Part shown: one piece after another, positions 10,247 to 20,621 of the stretch
How the letters are laid out: the number at the start of each line of letters is the position of its first letter
Numbering within the stretch: the stretch's first letter is position 1
Source of the DNA: Cercospora beticola
Lineage: Eukaryota; Ascomycota; Dothideomycetes; Mycosphaerellales; Mycosphaerellaceae
Reading direction: 5' to 3'
Assembly (NCBI RefSeq): GCF_033473495.1
Contig: NC_088938.1
Span: forward strand, 1,860,001 to 1,924,000
Length of the DNA: 64,000 nt
Position numbers and translations under genes: made by a program
Notes under the pieces: generated by a model
Seen by the model: the letters and a program-made list of their open reading frames with translations, nothing else
Databases searched by the model: none
What the model was told of the DNA's origin: nothing

Positions 10247-11656
10247 TCAAACCGTCTTGTTACTCTCTTCGCTCACTCGCCGGCCTCGGTCTCTTGCCCT
10301 CCACGGAGACTTCACGCGGTAGTACCGCTGCTCGGCAGCTTTTGCGTCCTGCAGTCCATGGCCAGGACCTTCCGTCGTGCCGAGTCCTGTCTGTATTTCG
10401 TTGACGGACCCATTGCGTACTGTCGAACCTCCCTCACCAAGCTCTCCGATCTCACCACCTGCCCCGGGTAGTTCTTGACGTTTCTCCAGACGCAGCCCTC
10501 TTCGACCTCGCGGCGGCGACCGAAGGATGGGCACGCCATTGATGGTACCAGGTTGAGGCAAAGATTGGACTTGCACTGGTATCGGTTGCTGTTGCAGGAA
10601 ATGACTGTGCTCGCTGTTCGTTGGGTAGAGATAAAGATTGTTCTGCCGCCATTGGAACTCTAGGGGGCTTTCATGCGGCAAAATGCTTCGAGGCGGCCAT
10701 GCGTTCTGCCGGGAGTGTATGTGGGGCACTGCCCAAGGATTCGTAAGTACGGCCGGCGTCTGCTGAGTTGGTAATGCAGTGGCTAGATTGAATCGATGCG
10801 GTCTGGGGTAGGCGTAGGGGTGTATGTGTTGCATCTCAATCACATTTGAGTTTGGAGCTATGCCAGAGAATTGATCCGGTCTTAACCATTGCCCTTCGAA
10901 TGACTGCCATGCTCCTTTGCGTTGCGGTCGCGCGTTAGGTCTTATCTTCTGTTTTCCCGCCATGTCGAGCGGCCCGTTGATCTTCTTGCCAGTGATAGAT
11001 TCCAATAACTCCTCGATATGGAGTTTTGCAGTTTCGGTCTCCAGAAACGCTCTCATCTGCCAATCTTGCCTAAGCATAGCCATGATGTAATTCTGGGCCA
11101 CGGGGGACAATATATCAGCCACTAAAATCTGAAAACCATCGCTCGAATCACTCACCTGCAAGACTGTACCCAACTTTGTCCAAGCCCGCCCGACCTCTCC
11201 TTCGGCGCCAACCCCATGCAGGCTCATGAAAGGCTCATCGACTCTCGTCGTTGCCGCGCCTCCACCTACTATTTGTTCGATATTCCAATAGCCCTGTCTC
11301 GCATACCATGACTCCCGGCCTCGAACCAGATGCCTCCTTCCCACGTGCCCAAGCTCATCTCCGTGCTGCGAATCCGGCCACAAGATCATCCCATACATAT
11401 TCAGAAACGCATCGACCAGGTGTAATAATTGCGCTGGTAGTCCAGCCTCCAGGGTGGTATTCTGGAGGAATGCGACAGGATTGAAAACGTTCGGTTCGAT
11501 GACAAAGTTTTCGTTGACATGCTTCCAGACGAGGAGGTGGAAAGGTCGTTTCGCTGCTGGAGTCAGGTGGAGTTGGCCGGAGATGTCATCAAGGATGGCC
11601 GAGGGGTCGTATGAGACGGTAGAGTCGACCCAGTGTTCGCTGTTTGGCGCTGGCAT
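10247..11656 (-). CDS. Hypothetical protein with C-terminal disordered region
   Basis: A single-exon ORF of 469 residues, not confidently assigned to a family. The first ~220 residues look globular, with hydrophobic periodicity, including FHLLVWKHV (about 39-47) and GTVLQVSDSSDGFQILVADILSP (about 165-187). The latter resembles an OB-fold beta strand pair of the kind seen in telomere TPP1-like proteins. Residues ~240-469 are rich in Pro, Gln, Arg and Gly (several His-Pro-Tyr and QQQP stretches), probably disordered, ending in a basic segment. The gene converges with the GFA-type gene (139 bp between stops) and lies downstream of hsh155 on the same strand. The OB-fold idea is only a guess. Confidence 0.65.
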   Translation of the reverse strand: MPAPNSEHWVDSTVSYDPSAILDDISGQLHLTPAAKRPFHLLVWKHVNENFVIEPNVFNPVAFLQNTTLEAGLPAQLLHLVDAFLNMYGMILWPDSQHGDELGHVGRRHLVRGRESWYARQGYWNIEQIVGGGAATTRVDEPFMSLHGVGAEGEVGRAWTKLGTVLQVSDSSDGFQILVADILSPVAQNYIMAMLRQDWQMRAFLETETAKLHIEELLESITGKKINGPLDMAGKQKIRPNARPQRKGAWQSFEGQWLRPDQFSGIAPNSNVIEMQHIHPYAYPRPHRFNLATALPTQQTPAVLTNPWAVPHIHSRQNAWPPRSILPHESPLEFQWRQNNLYLYPTNSEHSHFLQQQPIPVQVQSLPQPGTINGVPILRSPPRGRRGLRLEKRQELPGAGGEIGELGEGGSTVRNGSVNEIQTGLGTTEGPGHGLQDAKAAEQRYYRVKSPWRARDRGRRVSEESNKTV

Positions 11657-11998
11657 GACCGCGTATGTGACAAGTTAGAAGTTTGGGGAAGAGAAAACGA
11701 AGGCATAGATTGTGGAAATGGGCAAAAGCGAGATGCAATGATTGGAGGCAAACAATGTAATGTGAGTGACAATGAAGTGAAAGCTTCATATCTCATTGCG
11801 TGGTCGTCTATTAGCTACAATCAGGTCAGCGCAAACAGCCACCGTCCCAACGCTCCTGCTGTGCACAGAATCATGCCTTTTTATGGAATAGTGCCTGCCC
11901 AGCGACGTGCATCGCCACTTCAGTACAGCTAGCGTGACCTTCACCCTATGCATTCTTTTTGTCATATACATTCAGTCTCGCGCGCGTTATGCGGCGAT
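11657..11998. other. Intergenic, no gene seen
   Basis: Spacer between the 3' end of hsh155 and the start of the unknown 469-residue gene, both on the minus strand. It should contain the hsh155 terminator and the downstream promoter. Nothing distinctive. Confidence 0.5.
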
Positions 11999-14900
11999 CT
12001 ACAACACAACCATCAACTCATGCCGCACCAGCTTGTCATCTTCGATGGCTGGATAGTAGGGCACCATGGCATCCGCGCTTTGCACGTACGCGTCATTGTA
12101 CAGTCTCCAGTACGGCACTCGCACTTTCCTCGCCGGGTGGAAAAGACCTGCCCAGACGTAATTCATAACCGCTCCCGTGCCCACTGCGAGGCGAATTGCG
12201 TCGATAGCTTCGATAACACGATCGATAACGTGCGGACTGGTCTCGAACAAGTTCGGGTAGAGCAGGTTGAGTAAGTGCAGCATGGCATCTTCGCACCCTA
12301 GACCGACCACTCCAAGTGCGACGTGCTTGACGACACTAGCGGCAGTTTGACGGTGCACCTGGTCGCGATCAATGAGGGCATCTTCGAGAAGGGGCGTAAC
12401 GGCATAGACGTAGTCTTTAGCCATTTCGCCGATGTACTCGAAAAGGAAGGATAGTGACTTCAGAACACCATTCTGCACGTTCAGCTCTGGAACGCGATAC
12501 TCGTTCATGAGAGCGGGCAGAACCGTGAAAGGCGCACATGTCTCGGCGACGATACCAATGGCGACAGCCGTGCAGACACGCGACTGACGCTCTTGGACGC
12601 GCAAGTTGTTCAATAGTGTGGCAAGCACATCCTGTGGTCCAATGGCCTTGGCAATGAAACCGAATGTGTTGTTCGCAGCACGCCGGATGCCCTTCTTGTG
12701 TGCCTTGAGCATGTCGAGCAGCTCGAAGCAGATTCGCATCCACTCGCGTGCGTTGACCGACTCTGGTCCGCGGTCGGCGATACGTCCCACTAGATCAATT
12801 GTGTTTTCTTGCACCTTCTCGTGCCTGTTCCGCAGAATTGGTGTCAATCGCGGTAGCAGATCCTTAATAGGGGGCTGCATGCTACTGATGCCAACCACGG
12901 TAACGATGCTCCTCATGGCGCCCAAGATACTGCCCAGGACTTCGGGATACTCTTCACCGAGGTATTCGTACAGGACCGATCCCAGCTTGCCAAGTAAGAC
13001 GTCCTCGTCACACTGCTTCAGCACGATCGCAATCCGAGTAATGAGATCTGCCGCTTGCTGTCGCACGGTGGCAGATTTGTTGTTGAGTCGCCAGAGAATG
13101 GTACTGACGATCTGTGGCAAGTATGGCTTGCAACGCGTCCCAAGGGAGTTGACAACTGTACCAAAGCCATTGAGCAGGACCACGTCCTCGACGCTCTGCT
13201 CTTGGAACGAATGGAGAATACCATCAACAAGACGTTCTTCGAGACGCTCGTTGATGTCAGCAGCGCCCATGGCAGAGATGACCTTCTCGATCGTCTCGAC
13301 TGTCATCTTGCGATAAGCTTCGCTCTCATCTTTGAGGTTACCAACGATTCGCTCAACAATCTCGCCGACGCCGACTTTTTGACCCAAGTCGACCGTGGTC
13401 TCGACGACCTGCTTGTAGTTCCGCTTATCGAGCGCCATTCTTCGAACCCAGAAGAATTTGAAGAACTCGTTCAGCACGTGCTCTTTGAGATAAGTGGCCG
13501 TCACACCCGCGCCACCAGCACACTGACTGATGACTTTGAGCACGACCTTCTTCATCTCTTCATCTGGAGACTGGAACTCTCGGATCAGGATTTCCATGAT
13601 TTGACTGGTGTAGTAGTTGCCATATTCTTCGTCCATGAGTGGGATGATGTAACCAACAGCCTTCAGGAAACCAGCCAAGCCTTTACCACGCTGCTTGCGC
13701 GCTCCAGTCCAGAGTGGGTTGAGGATGTCGTCGAAGCTTTCGATACCGAAGGGGTTTGACGCTTCTGCAAGCGCGGCAAGAGCAAGCGAGGTGACTGTTC
13801 GAACCTTTGCTTGCTCGTCATTTAGGTTCTCGCCGATGCAGTCGACAAGACCTTTGAGATGAGGGAGCACAGCACAACCCATAAGGATGGGAATCTGTTG
13901 AATGATTTTGACACCAGTATGTCGAGCTTGCCACGACTTCTTACTCTTGCACACAGCTTTGAGGAATGGTAAGAGGGTCGGGATGCCGAGTGCTGAAGCA
14001 ACGACAGCGAACGCTCGAGCTGTTGTATTCCGCACGTATTCGTCCACATGATCGATATCCGGCCGCATCGTGGAGATCATGGTGGCCAGACCGGCGGCTT
14101 TGGCCAAGTTGGAGATGATTTCGCGACCCTCCACGCGAGCATAGTAGTCTTGATCGATGAGAAGTGGCTCAATAACCACCAAGATCTTGTGCACGTAGGG
14201 TCTGACGAGATCATCAAGCTTGTAGAGAACACGATCGATGACTTTCACGAGCAAGTGGCGCTCTTGGTCCTCCAGGCTCTTTTCCATGAGTAGGGGGAGG
14301 ATCTGGTCAAAGAGCGGTCCGGCACCAAAGCTTCGTGCATTGTCCGTGAGTTGACGCAGTGCGGTCTTTCGCATTGGTGGTGTGCCGTTCTTGACTTTCA
14401 AAAGCAGCCGCATAATCTTGCGTTGCTTGAGCTCCTCCACACTGAGGTCGTTCTCGTCGGCTCCGTCAACCAGCTTGCCGAAGTAGGCCATATCCTCGGC
14501 CTTGAAAAACTGTAGGTCTCCAACGCCTGGGATCTCAGATGGTAGTTGCTTGCCCATCGACCGCGCGTCCACTGGTTCCTGGTTCATGAAACCGCCAGTC
14601 GCTGGCGTGGCTGATGGTGCGACCCTTCTCGAGGGTGCTCGCAGTGGTTCATAGCCTGGAGGTGGTGTGAGGATCTTGTAGCCCTCGCTGGGCAGCATTT
14701 CGTCCAACTCTTCGTCTGACAGCGGTGCGTTGCGGCCTGATGCATCATTGCCGAAGGCCACCACAGGTCCCGTTGGTGCCGCATCTGCTGCACCATTGGT
14801 TTGACCGCCACCTCCGCTGCCAGCTGACACCAGATCCCACTTGGAGCGCTTCTTAGGTGCTGAATCTCCATCGGGCGCTGGTGTGGAATCCCATCGCGAT

Positions 14901-15679
14901 TTCTTGACTGCAGCCTCTCCGTTTGTCGCGTGCCCGTTCGTGCCATTCGTGCCGTTCGCTCCGTTGGCCTGCGCATCGCCATTCGTCTCCGCAGGTTCTC
15001 CCGAGGTGTCCCAACGTCTCTTCCTCGTTCGCTTCGGCTTGTCCTCTGCCTCGGGAGTCTTGTCTTTCAGTGTGGGGCGGCCTTCCACGCCTTCCATCGC
15101 ATCATCGTCACCATTGGCAATCGCCTCCTTGTTCTGGTCCTCGATGAGCTTACGAACTCGTTGCTCCTCGCGCTCCAGCTCTCGCTCTGCCATAACCTCC
15201 TTGTACGTCTTCTCGCCATCTCCATCGAGACCGCGCTGGAATCGACGCTTTTGGTAGTCGGTCTCTCGGCTCGCAATTTGCGCCTGCTTCTCGCAACTCT
15301 GTAGGATATCGTCCTCAGCGTTCTCACCGTGCGCCCATTCTCCTATTTGAGCAGCCGTCGCGGTGTACTGGCCGATCAATCGGCCGCTTTCGCCGTCGTC
15401 GGCATCCTCCATGTCCTCGTCATCGTTGACATCGATGATGGTATTGTAGCCTGCAAATTTGTCGCCTGAGTCATTTCCGTAGAGCTCCTTGTCGAAGTTT
15501 TCGGTGAGAGAGACGCCCTTGTTGTTGTTAGTGCGCTGGCTGGAGGCGTCCTTGAAGCCTTTCTTCCCTGCGTTCCGCTCGATTTGCGCCTGCCGCACTT
15601 TGTCGAAATCGGCTATCAAGTCACTATCAGTGGGTTGCCCGCGAAATGCTGAACTGCGGAGGGGCGTACCGTCAGACAT
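11999..15679 (-). CDS. hsh155: Splicing factor 3B subunit 1 (SF3B1/Hsh155)
   Basis: An intronless 1226-residue ORF. The N-terminal ~400 residues are charged and disordered, with the conserved [15 protein letters not shown] start, WDTS/WDSTP threonine-tryptophan motifs (ULM-like, binding U2AF-type proteins) and [18 protein letters not shown]. From about 420 onward it is a HEAT-repeat superhelix nearly collinear with human SF3B1, including DEQAKVRT (region of the human K700 hot spot), [31 protein letters not shown] and [15 protein letters not shown]. It is the core of the U2 snRNP SF3b complex that clamps the branch-point helix. A very long coding sequence without an intron is notable but not unusual in fungi. 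Confidence 0.97.
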   Translation of the reverse strand: MSDGTPLRSSAFRGQPTDSDLIADFDKVRQAQIERNAGKKGFKDASSQRTNNNKGVSLTENFDKELYGNDSGDKFAGYNTIIDVNDDEDMEDADDGESGRLIGQYTATAAQIGEWAHGENAEDDILQSCEKQAQIASRETDYQKRRFQRGLDGDGEKTYKEVMAERELEREEQRVRKLIEDQNKEAIANGDDDAMEGVEGRPTLKDKTPEAEDKPKRTRKRRWDTSGEPAETNGDAQANGANGTNGTNGHATNGEAAVKKSRWDSTPAPDGDSAPKKRSKWDLVSAGSGGGGQTNGAADAAPTGPVVAFGNDASGRNAPLSDEELDEMLPSEGYKILTPPPGYEPLRAPSRRVAPSATPATGGFMNQEPVDARSMGKQLPSEIPGVGDLQFFKAEDMAYFGKLVDGADENDLSVEELKQRKIMRLLLKVKNGTPPMRKTALRQLTDNARSFGAGPLFDQILPLLMEKSLEDQERHLLVKVIDRVLYKLDDLVRPYVHKILVVIEPLLIDQDYYARVEGREIISNLAKAAGLATMISTMRPDIDHVDEYVRNTTARAFAVVASALGIPTLLPFLKAVCKSKKSWQARHTGVKIIQQIPILMGCAVLPHLKGLVDCIGENLNDEQAKVRTVTSLALAALAEASNPFGIESFDDILNPLWTGARKQRGKGLAGFLKAVGYIIPLMDEEYGNYYTSQIMEILIREFQSPDEEMKKVVLKVISQCAGGAGVTATYLKEHVLNEFFKFFWVRRMALDKRNYKQVVETTVDLGQKVGVGEIVERIVGNLKDESEAYRKMTVETIEKVISAMGAADINERLEERLVDGILHSFQEQSVEDVVLLNGFGTVVNSLGTRCKPYLPQIVSTILWRLNNKSATVRQQAADLITRIAIVLKQCDEDVLLGKLGSVLYEYLGEEYPEVLGSILGAMRSIVTVVGISSMQPPIKDLLPRLTPILRNRHEKVQENTIDLVGRIADRGPESVNAREWMRICFELLDMLKAHKKGIRRAANNTFGFIAKAIGPQDVLATLLNNLRVQERQSRVCTAVAIGIVAETCAPFTVLPALMNEYRVPELNVQNGVLKSLSFLFEYIGEMAKDYVYAVTPLLEDALIDRDQVHRQTAASVVKHVALGVVGLGCEDAMLHLLNLLYPNLFETSPHVIDRVIEAIDAIRLAVGTGAVMNYVWAGLFHPARKVRVPYWRLYNDAYVQSADAMVPYYPAIEDDKLVRHELMVVL

Positions 15680-16244
15680 GGCGGCGGCGGTGCGAGCTCG
15701 TGGAGCCGCTACTGCTGCTGGAAGTTAATTGTCTGTCGAGCGCGCCAGATCTGCCACAGAGTGAGCGCTACCTTGGCGATGTCCTGTCAGGCCGGTCGTG
15801 CGTGCGTGTAGCGATGTTCGTGTCGCGACGCTGAATCGTTTCAAGACGGCAAGTCTGATCGCGGCGGCAGCGGCTTCTTCCGCTCTCCGACTCCGACTCC
15901 GACCCGACCCTGTCATCAAGCAAGGCCTCCTGATACTGATCGCTACACCCTCCACGTCTTGCTCTTTCTTGCTGACTGCAAGTCCATCTGGAATTTGGAC
16001 CGCTGCATACGTTTTGGCACAATTTTTTTTTTATCACCGCGCGCAAATAATATCTTGCTCAACAAGGCTGGTGTCCGAGCGCACAAGCCTGCCAGACTCG
16101 ACCACTTCACGGACACCACGCAATGGATTCGATGTGACCTTGGTCGGGTATCTCAAGTTTGTCGAGGACATAGAGCAGTCGTTGGGGAAACCCTATGGCT
16201 TCATCTGCGTGTCTACTCAGCCAACAGCCCCAGTTATTTGCAGT
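15680..16244. other. Intergenic, hsh155 upstream region
   Basis: 565 bp upstream of hsh155 and beyond the 3' end of the ankyrin gene, both on the minus strand. A short T-run lies near 16020-16032. No coding or RNA gene recognised. Confidence 0.5.
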
Positions 16245-17126
16245 TTACTTGTCGTTCCCATCATCTCCTCCATCGTCCACTGGGCGCTTTGGCGTCAGGA
16301 GGCTCGCAAGCTCGGCATGGTCATTTGCAACCGCTATCTCCAATGCAATTTGATGTTTATTTCCAGACGGTTGGCTGACATCTGCACCAGCTCGCAGCAA
16401 CACTTCAAGTATCTCCAGATTGCCTGACGCTGATGCAGCAGCCAAAGCAGTCACGCCATTGTAGTAGCTCGCGGCAGCGTTGACTTCTGCACCTTCTTCA
16501 AGAAGCTTTCTCACTATAGCGACATCTCCGCAGCTGCACGCCCCTTGAAGCGCCGTTAGCCCTCTGTACTTCGAAGCTGGGGCATTCACGTCTGCGCCAC
16601 ATTCAAGCAGGCACTCTACGACGGCGCCATGTCCTCCGGCTGAAGCTGCTTGGAGTGCTGTACGACCAAAGTGGTGTGCCATAGATGCGTTGACATCAGC
16701 ACCTCGACTCAAGAGCAACTCCACGATCTCCAAATGTCCGTTCTCTGCGGAAGCCTGCAGCGTTGTCCGACCCATGTATCTATGAGGTGATGCGTTGAGA
16801 TCGGCACCGGCTTCAATGAGCAATTGAACAATAGACATGTGGCCAGATCTGGCCGCGAGTGCCAATGCCGGTATACCACCATTGTTTCCGCCTGGCGCAT
16901 TTGGACTGGCTCCAGCCTTGAGGAGATGCTTGACAACAGGAATATGCCCGTCGACTGCTGCAGCCTGAAGAGCTGTTCGCCCGTAGAAGCCCCTCGGAAG
17001 CTCATTCGGATCATGGCCAGCTATTAGCAAAGCCTCAACAGCTGCAAGATCTCCACTTGATGATGCAAGTTGCAGAGGCGTCCACACGTCTCCTTCATCG
17101 ACTTCTTCGTCGAAGGTAGAGTCCAT
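16245..17126 (-). CDS. Ankyrin-repeat protein
   Basis: 293 residues from the ATG at 17126; the six upstream in-frame codons have no ATG. Almost the whole protein consists of about seven ankyrin repeats with the usual G-x-TALQ(A/G)A...GH..IV..LL..GADVNA consensus, beginning at WTPLQLASSSGD (about residue 15) and ending near HAELASLL. No additional catalytic or membrane domain is present, and a short acidic tail (DDGGDDGND) closes it. Ankyrin arrays are protein-interaction scaffolds and the partner cannot be inferred. Repeats sharing GRTALQA...GH suggest internal duplication. It could be a remnant of a larger NACHT-ankyrin type gene, but no such upstream domain is seen here. Confidence 0.85.
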   Translation of the reverse strand: MDSTFDEEVDEGDVWTPLQLASSSGDLAAVEALLIAGHDPNELPRGFYGRTALQAAAVDGHIPVVKHLLKAGASPNAPGGNNGGIPALALAARSGHMSIVQLLIEAGADLNASPHRYMGRTTLQASAENGHLEIVELLLSRGADVNASMAHHFGRTALQAASAGGHGAVVECLLECGADVNAPASKYRGLTALQGACSCGDVAIVRKLLEEGAEVNAAASYYNGVTALAAASASGNLEILEVLLRAGADVSQPSGNKHQIALEIAVANDHAELASLLTPKRPVDDGGDDGNDK

Positions 17127-17472
17127 GGTGTTGGTCGATGGCACGGGTGAGTCTCAACACCGAGAGATGGCTCCGTCCTCTTGTTACGATTGTCCTGCAG
17201 AACAAAAGCTCATGCTTCAAGGGTGCGCCTGATAGCTGATCAGAGAGTGCCGAGATGCCGCACCTGCAGATCCAACTTGCTGCATCGTCGACGACAGGCC
17301 AGGAGAATAACAACCTATTATGTTACATGGCCCCATGCATCTCCGAAAGCCCACCCCAAAAAGACATTCTACGACCCCAACAAGACGGTGTCGCATGTCC
17401 AGTCGAGTTCGAGGGCAACGCACAGCCAAAAATCAAAAAGAATGGTCAGGTCTGAAGACTTTGTATAGGAAT
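17127..17472. other. Intergenic between ankyrin gene and tRNA
   Basis: 346 bp containing the ankyrin promoter (minus strand) and the downstream flank of the tRNA. No gene seen. Confidence 0.5.
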
Positions 17473-17564
17473 AGCCGAAGGTGGGGCTCGAACCCACGAC
17501 CTTGAGGTTTCAGGACATTGTTGTCCTTAAGAGCCACACGCTCTACCGATTGAGCTACCCCGGC
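17473..17564 (-). tRNA. tRNA-Lys (anticodon CTT) with 19-nt intron
   Basis: The minus strand folds as a cloverleaf. Acceptor GCCGGGG pairs with CTTCGGC (two G-U pairs), the D arm is GCTC..GAGC, and the T arm is GTGGG-TTCGAGC-CCCAC. The anticodon CTT is at 17531-17529 in the loop CTCTTAA. A 19-nt intron, about 17509-17527, sits after position 37 and can form a GGAC/GTCC hairpin. The anticodon stem pairs TGTGG with CCTCA, leaving one T-T mismatch at position 29:41 where related fungal genes would be expected to have T-A. Position 17473 is the likely discriminator base. No other tRNA was noticed in the window. Confidence 0.9.
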
Positions 17565-17963
17565 AATGGGGTTGTTGGATGACAGTGAGAGGAAAGGCGC
17601 AAATATGAAGACTCAGACAACAGAGTTTTTCGAGCTAGCATCGCGGACCCACTACGTGTGGACTTGGCACTTCAATCTACCGAACCACCCGGAGCTTGCT
17701 ACAGCAGCAGCAGCATCGATATTCGATAATCCTCAGGTCCATGCCTCAGACTTGTGACGACGAAAGAGCATCACGCAACCCAAGGTGCGACTGCAAATGT
17801 AGTCCGATGGGTTGCCACACTCGAAGGTATAGGAAGATTGTGACATCTCCGGCGAGAAAAGCTGAATTCGCTCCAGGTATGCAGCAAGACATCCATTCCA
17901 ATGCCGAAATGCACATGAAGTAATGACCTTGCTGTCTCGACTCTTCAACCTGCTTCGCTCCCG
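17565..17963. other. Intergenic, tRNA upstream flank
   Basis: 399 bp between the tRNA 5' end and the permease stop codon, both on the minus strand. Small ORFs have no motif. Confidence 0.5.
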
Positions 17964-19655
17964 TCAATAGATGTATCGGAAGTTCAAATTCTCGCGATCC
18001 GTCAAATCGGCAAATGCAGTCCCATCCAGATCTCTTCCCTCCAAACCACCTTCCTGCATACTCTGAATCATATCCCTTCTCTTATTCTCCCGACTCAGCA
18101 ACATCCTCAACACCAAAATCACCACAAACTCAATCAGATGACTAACAATCATCGACCAGATCCCCAACTCATACCCAGGCTGCTGCGATTCCAGGTAGAA
18201 AAACGGACCAACAATATTTCCGGTACAGTATCCCAGAAACAGAACAGCATTCGTCACCACCTTCTTCGTATGTCCCGCCGTATTCGCCGTCGTCAACGAC
18301 AAAATCATACAGAAAGCCGCATTATACGGACCCGTTAAATAATAGCACGTCAGTCTTCCGCCCATGTTATCCTGCGCCAGAAATCGAAGGCCAAAGGCAC
18401 CAGCGATATTCGGAAGCAAGAATAGTAAGATAAACCAGCATCTTGTCTGCCGGCCTTTCCGCGACATGTAATCGTTCAAGTATACGCAAACGAGAATGCT
18501 CACGGCAATTATGAAGCCGTAGGGAATTTGCATCAACGTCGTGACGAGCGTGGAGAATCCGAAGCCTCGAATAATGATCGTTCCGAAATTCGAGATTCCG
18601 CCATTAGGGATATTGCAGACCATGCCCAAGATGAAGAAAAGATATAATTTTGGATCCAGGAATGCTTCGCGGATTTGATAAGATTTGAAATGTTTGTTTT
18701 CGATTCCAGTTTGGTCTTCTCGGAGTCGTTCGACTGCGATGCGTTTTTCGCGTTGCGTGAGACCTTTGGCTGTGACGGGGCTGTCGGGTAGGAAAATACA
18801 CATGACAATGCCCCAGAGACAGCATAAGGCGCCAATGATGATGAACTCGAATTTCCAGGATGGCAGGCTGCCTTTGATGTTGCCGATTCCATAGCCTAAG
18901 AGGCCACCGAGTGCGATTCCGAGGCCGTTGGCTGTGTACCAGAGACCCATGCGGATAGGTTGTTGGCGGCGAGTGTACCACATTGCGGTGACGAGCATGA
19001 AGGCAGGGTCCGCGACTGCCTCAGCTGCGCCAGCGAGGGCACGGAGGGCGGCGAGGGCGCTGAAGTTCGGTGCGGCGGCTTGAAGCATGAGGAAGAAGCC
19101 CCAGAGGAAGATGTTGAAGCCCAAATACTTCCCTACTGGGAAGCGTTGAAGGAGGAGATTAGTAGGTAGAGCCCAGGCCAGGAAGCCGAAGTAGAAGATA
19201 CCTGGACAATAACATCAGCTTTGTTTCTTCGAAATGACAGGTTTTCACGTACTGCTCAGCCAACTATACTGCGTTCCCACGAGATTCAAATCCTCGCGAA
19301 TGCCAAAGATTGCGGCATAGCTGAGCGTCGTCTTGTCAATGTAGAAGAAAGCATAGCAGACAGCCAAATATGGAATGATCATAAAGTCGATCTTGCGCAC
19401 CAGCTTCTTCTCTTCAGCCGGATCAATCGACTCGTGAAGCTGGTCGGGCGAGTCAAAGAGCGCTTGAGCGACATCGCCGCCTTTCTTCGATGTCGCCTTC
19501 CATTTCTGAGTCTCAATCGTAGAGACATTCTCATCATGGACGATCTCGTCGTGCCTAGTCGACTCGTGCTGGCGATGAGGCGAAGCAGAATCTGAGCTGT
19601 CGATCTGGTCGCCATCAACGACAGCGCCGCCGCGCTTCTTGAAGAACCCCATCAT
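17964..19655 (-). CDS. MFS transporter, ACS (Dal5/allantoate permease-like) family
   Basis: Two exons, 19253-19655 and 17964-19201, encode 546 residues. The 51-nt intron (GTACGT..GTCCAG) joins QYSWLSS to IFYFGFLAW. After a ~95-residue hydrophilic cytosolic N-terminus with EEKKLVRKIDFMIIPYLA, about twelve membrane segments follow. ACS-family landmarks are FFYIDKTTLSYA, RALAGAAEAVADPAF, MWYTRRQQPIRMGLWYTANG and FLPDSPVTAKGLTQREK between the two halves. Members are proton symporters for small organic anions such as allantoate, nicotinate, biotin or pantothenate; this one cannot be assigned a substrate. The ATG at 19655 was chosen because upstream in-frame codons contain only a TTG. The C-terminus is cytosolic and acidic. 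Confidence 0.92.
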
Positions 19656-20621
19656 GCGCTGTAAAGTGCTCAAGAGAAAAGGATGCAAAAGTGGTCAGGC
19701 GAAGCAATGGTGGCGCACCGTTAAGCATCATCCAGCGGCATGGCGGCATGTCTTTGCGGCGAACGCGCCGAACGTAACAACATCAGACACCGACACGTCG
19801 CGTGGACGCCATGTGCGCATGTCGTCGACCTCACAAATAGCGTATGAGAGGTCGACAGTCAACCTACTTGCAGATGCGATGGCACCCCCAACGTCGACCC
19901 CGCAAAAGTTCTCCACACTCATGTAACCATACTTTGTTCCCAAGAGGAAACAATCGGCACGTTCATGCGAGGTAAGACGGTAAGTAGCGGCAGGACGCAA
20001 ATTGTGACTGAGTAGTAATATCAACAATCGTTCCATTCTCATTCGTATATGCAATTTTGGAGGTGCTGAAGCAGGCATCGTCGTTCTTTCGTACATTCGT
20101 GCTGGGGTATCTACAGCAAAACCCCACATGCGTATCAACTTCGAACGTGATTCGACAATTTGATAGAATGTGTCAGGATGCGGGGGAAAGGGAAGAAAAC
20201 AGAGACTTTCAGTTGTCGAGGTGATGTCGACCAGCGACAGAATCTCGCACCTTGTTCGGAGCTCCCCAGCCAGTCTGGACCAAGCTTTGGGCAGCGTTGA
20301 ACAGAAGGTTGTCAGGCTCCTCCGCACCGGAGTCTCCCAGCACGGGCTTTCCATGGGCGAGTGGCACGGCCTGGTCTCGCCGGCCTCGAAAGCACGTGAT
20401 GACCTTTTCTAGTCGGAACCCGAGTGCGCCGAGTGGAGGATGATAGCGCAGCCGCTCCCTGCCTCTCAATAGTTCGCCGTCTCGCTACTCTCGCGTCCAT
20501 CGTTGCTACGGTCGTAGATCTAACGATTTGAGGTTGGCAGTCTTGCATCTGACCGCCACATCCTCGGCCTGGTGGATTTCATGTCTATTCCAAGACACGA
20601 AGGCTGCTGTTGAGATATCGC
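19656..20621. other. Intergenic, permease promoter region
   Basis: 966 bp between the permease start and the 3' end of the Zn2Cys6 gene, both on the minus strand. An open frame of about 200 codons on the minus strand (19728-20354) has no recognisable domain and was not accepted. Confidence 0.45.

Noticed and set aside
12606..13759. Long plus-strand ORFs (about 235 codons) across hsh155
   Set aside because: Antisense shadows of a firmly identified gene with no motif of their own.
19728..20354. Minus-strand ORF of about 208 codons upstream of the permease
   Set aside because: No domain and it lies where the permease promoter must be.
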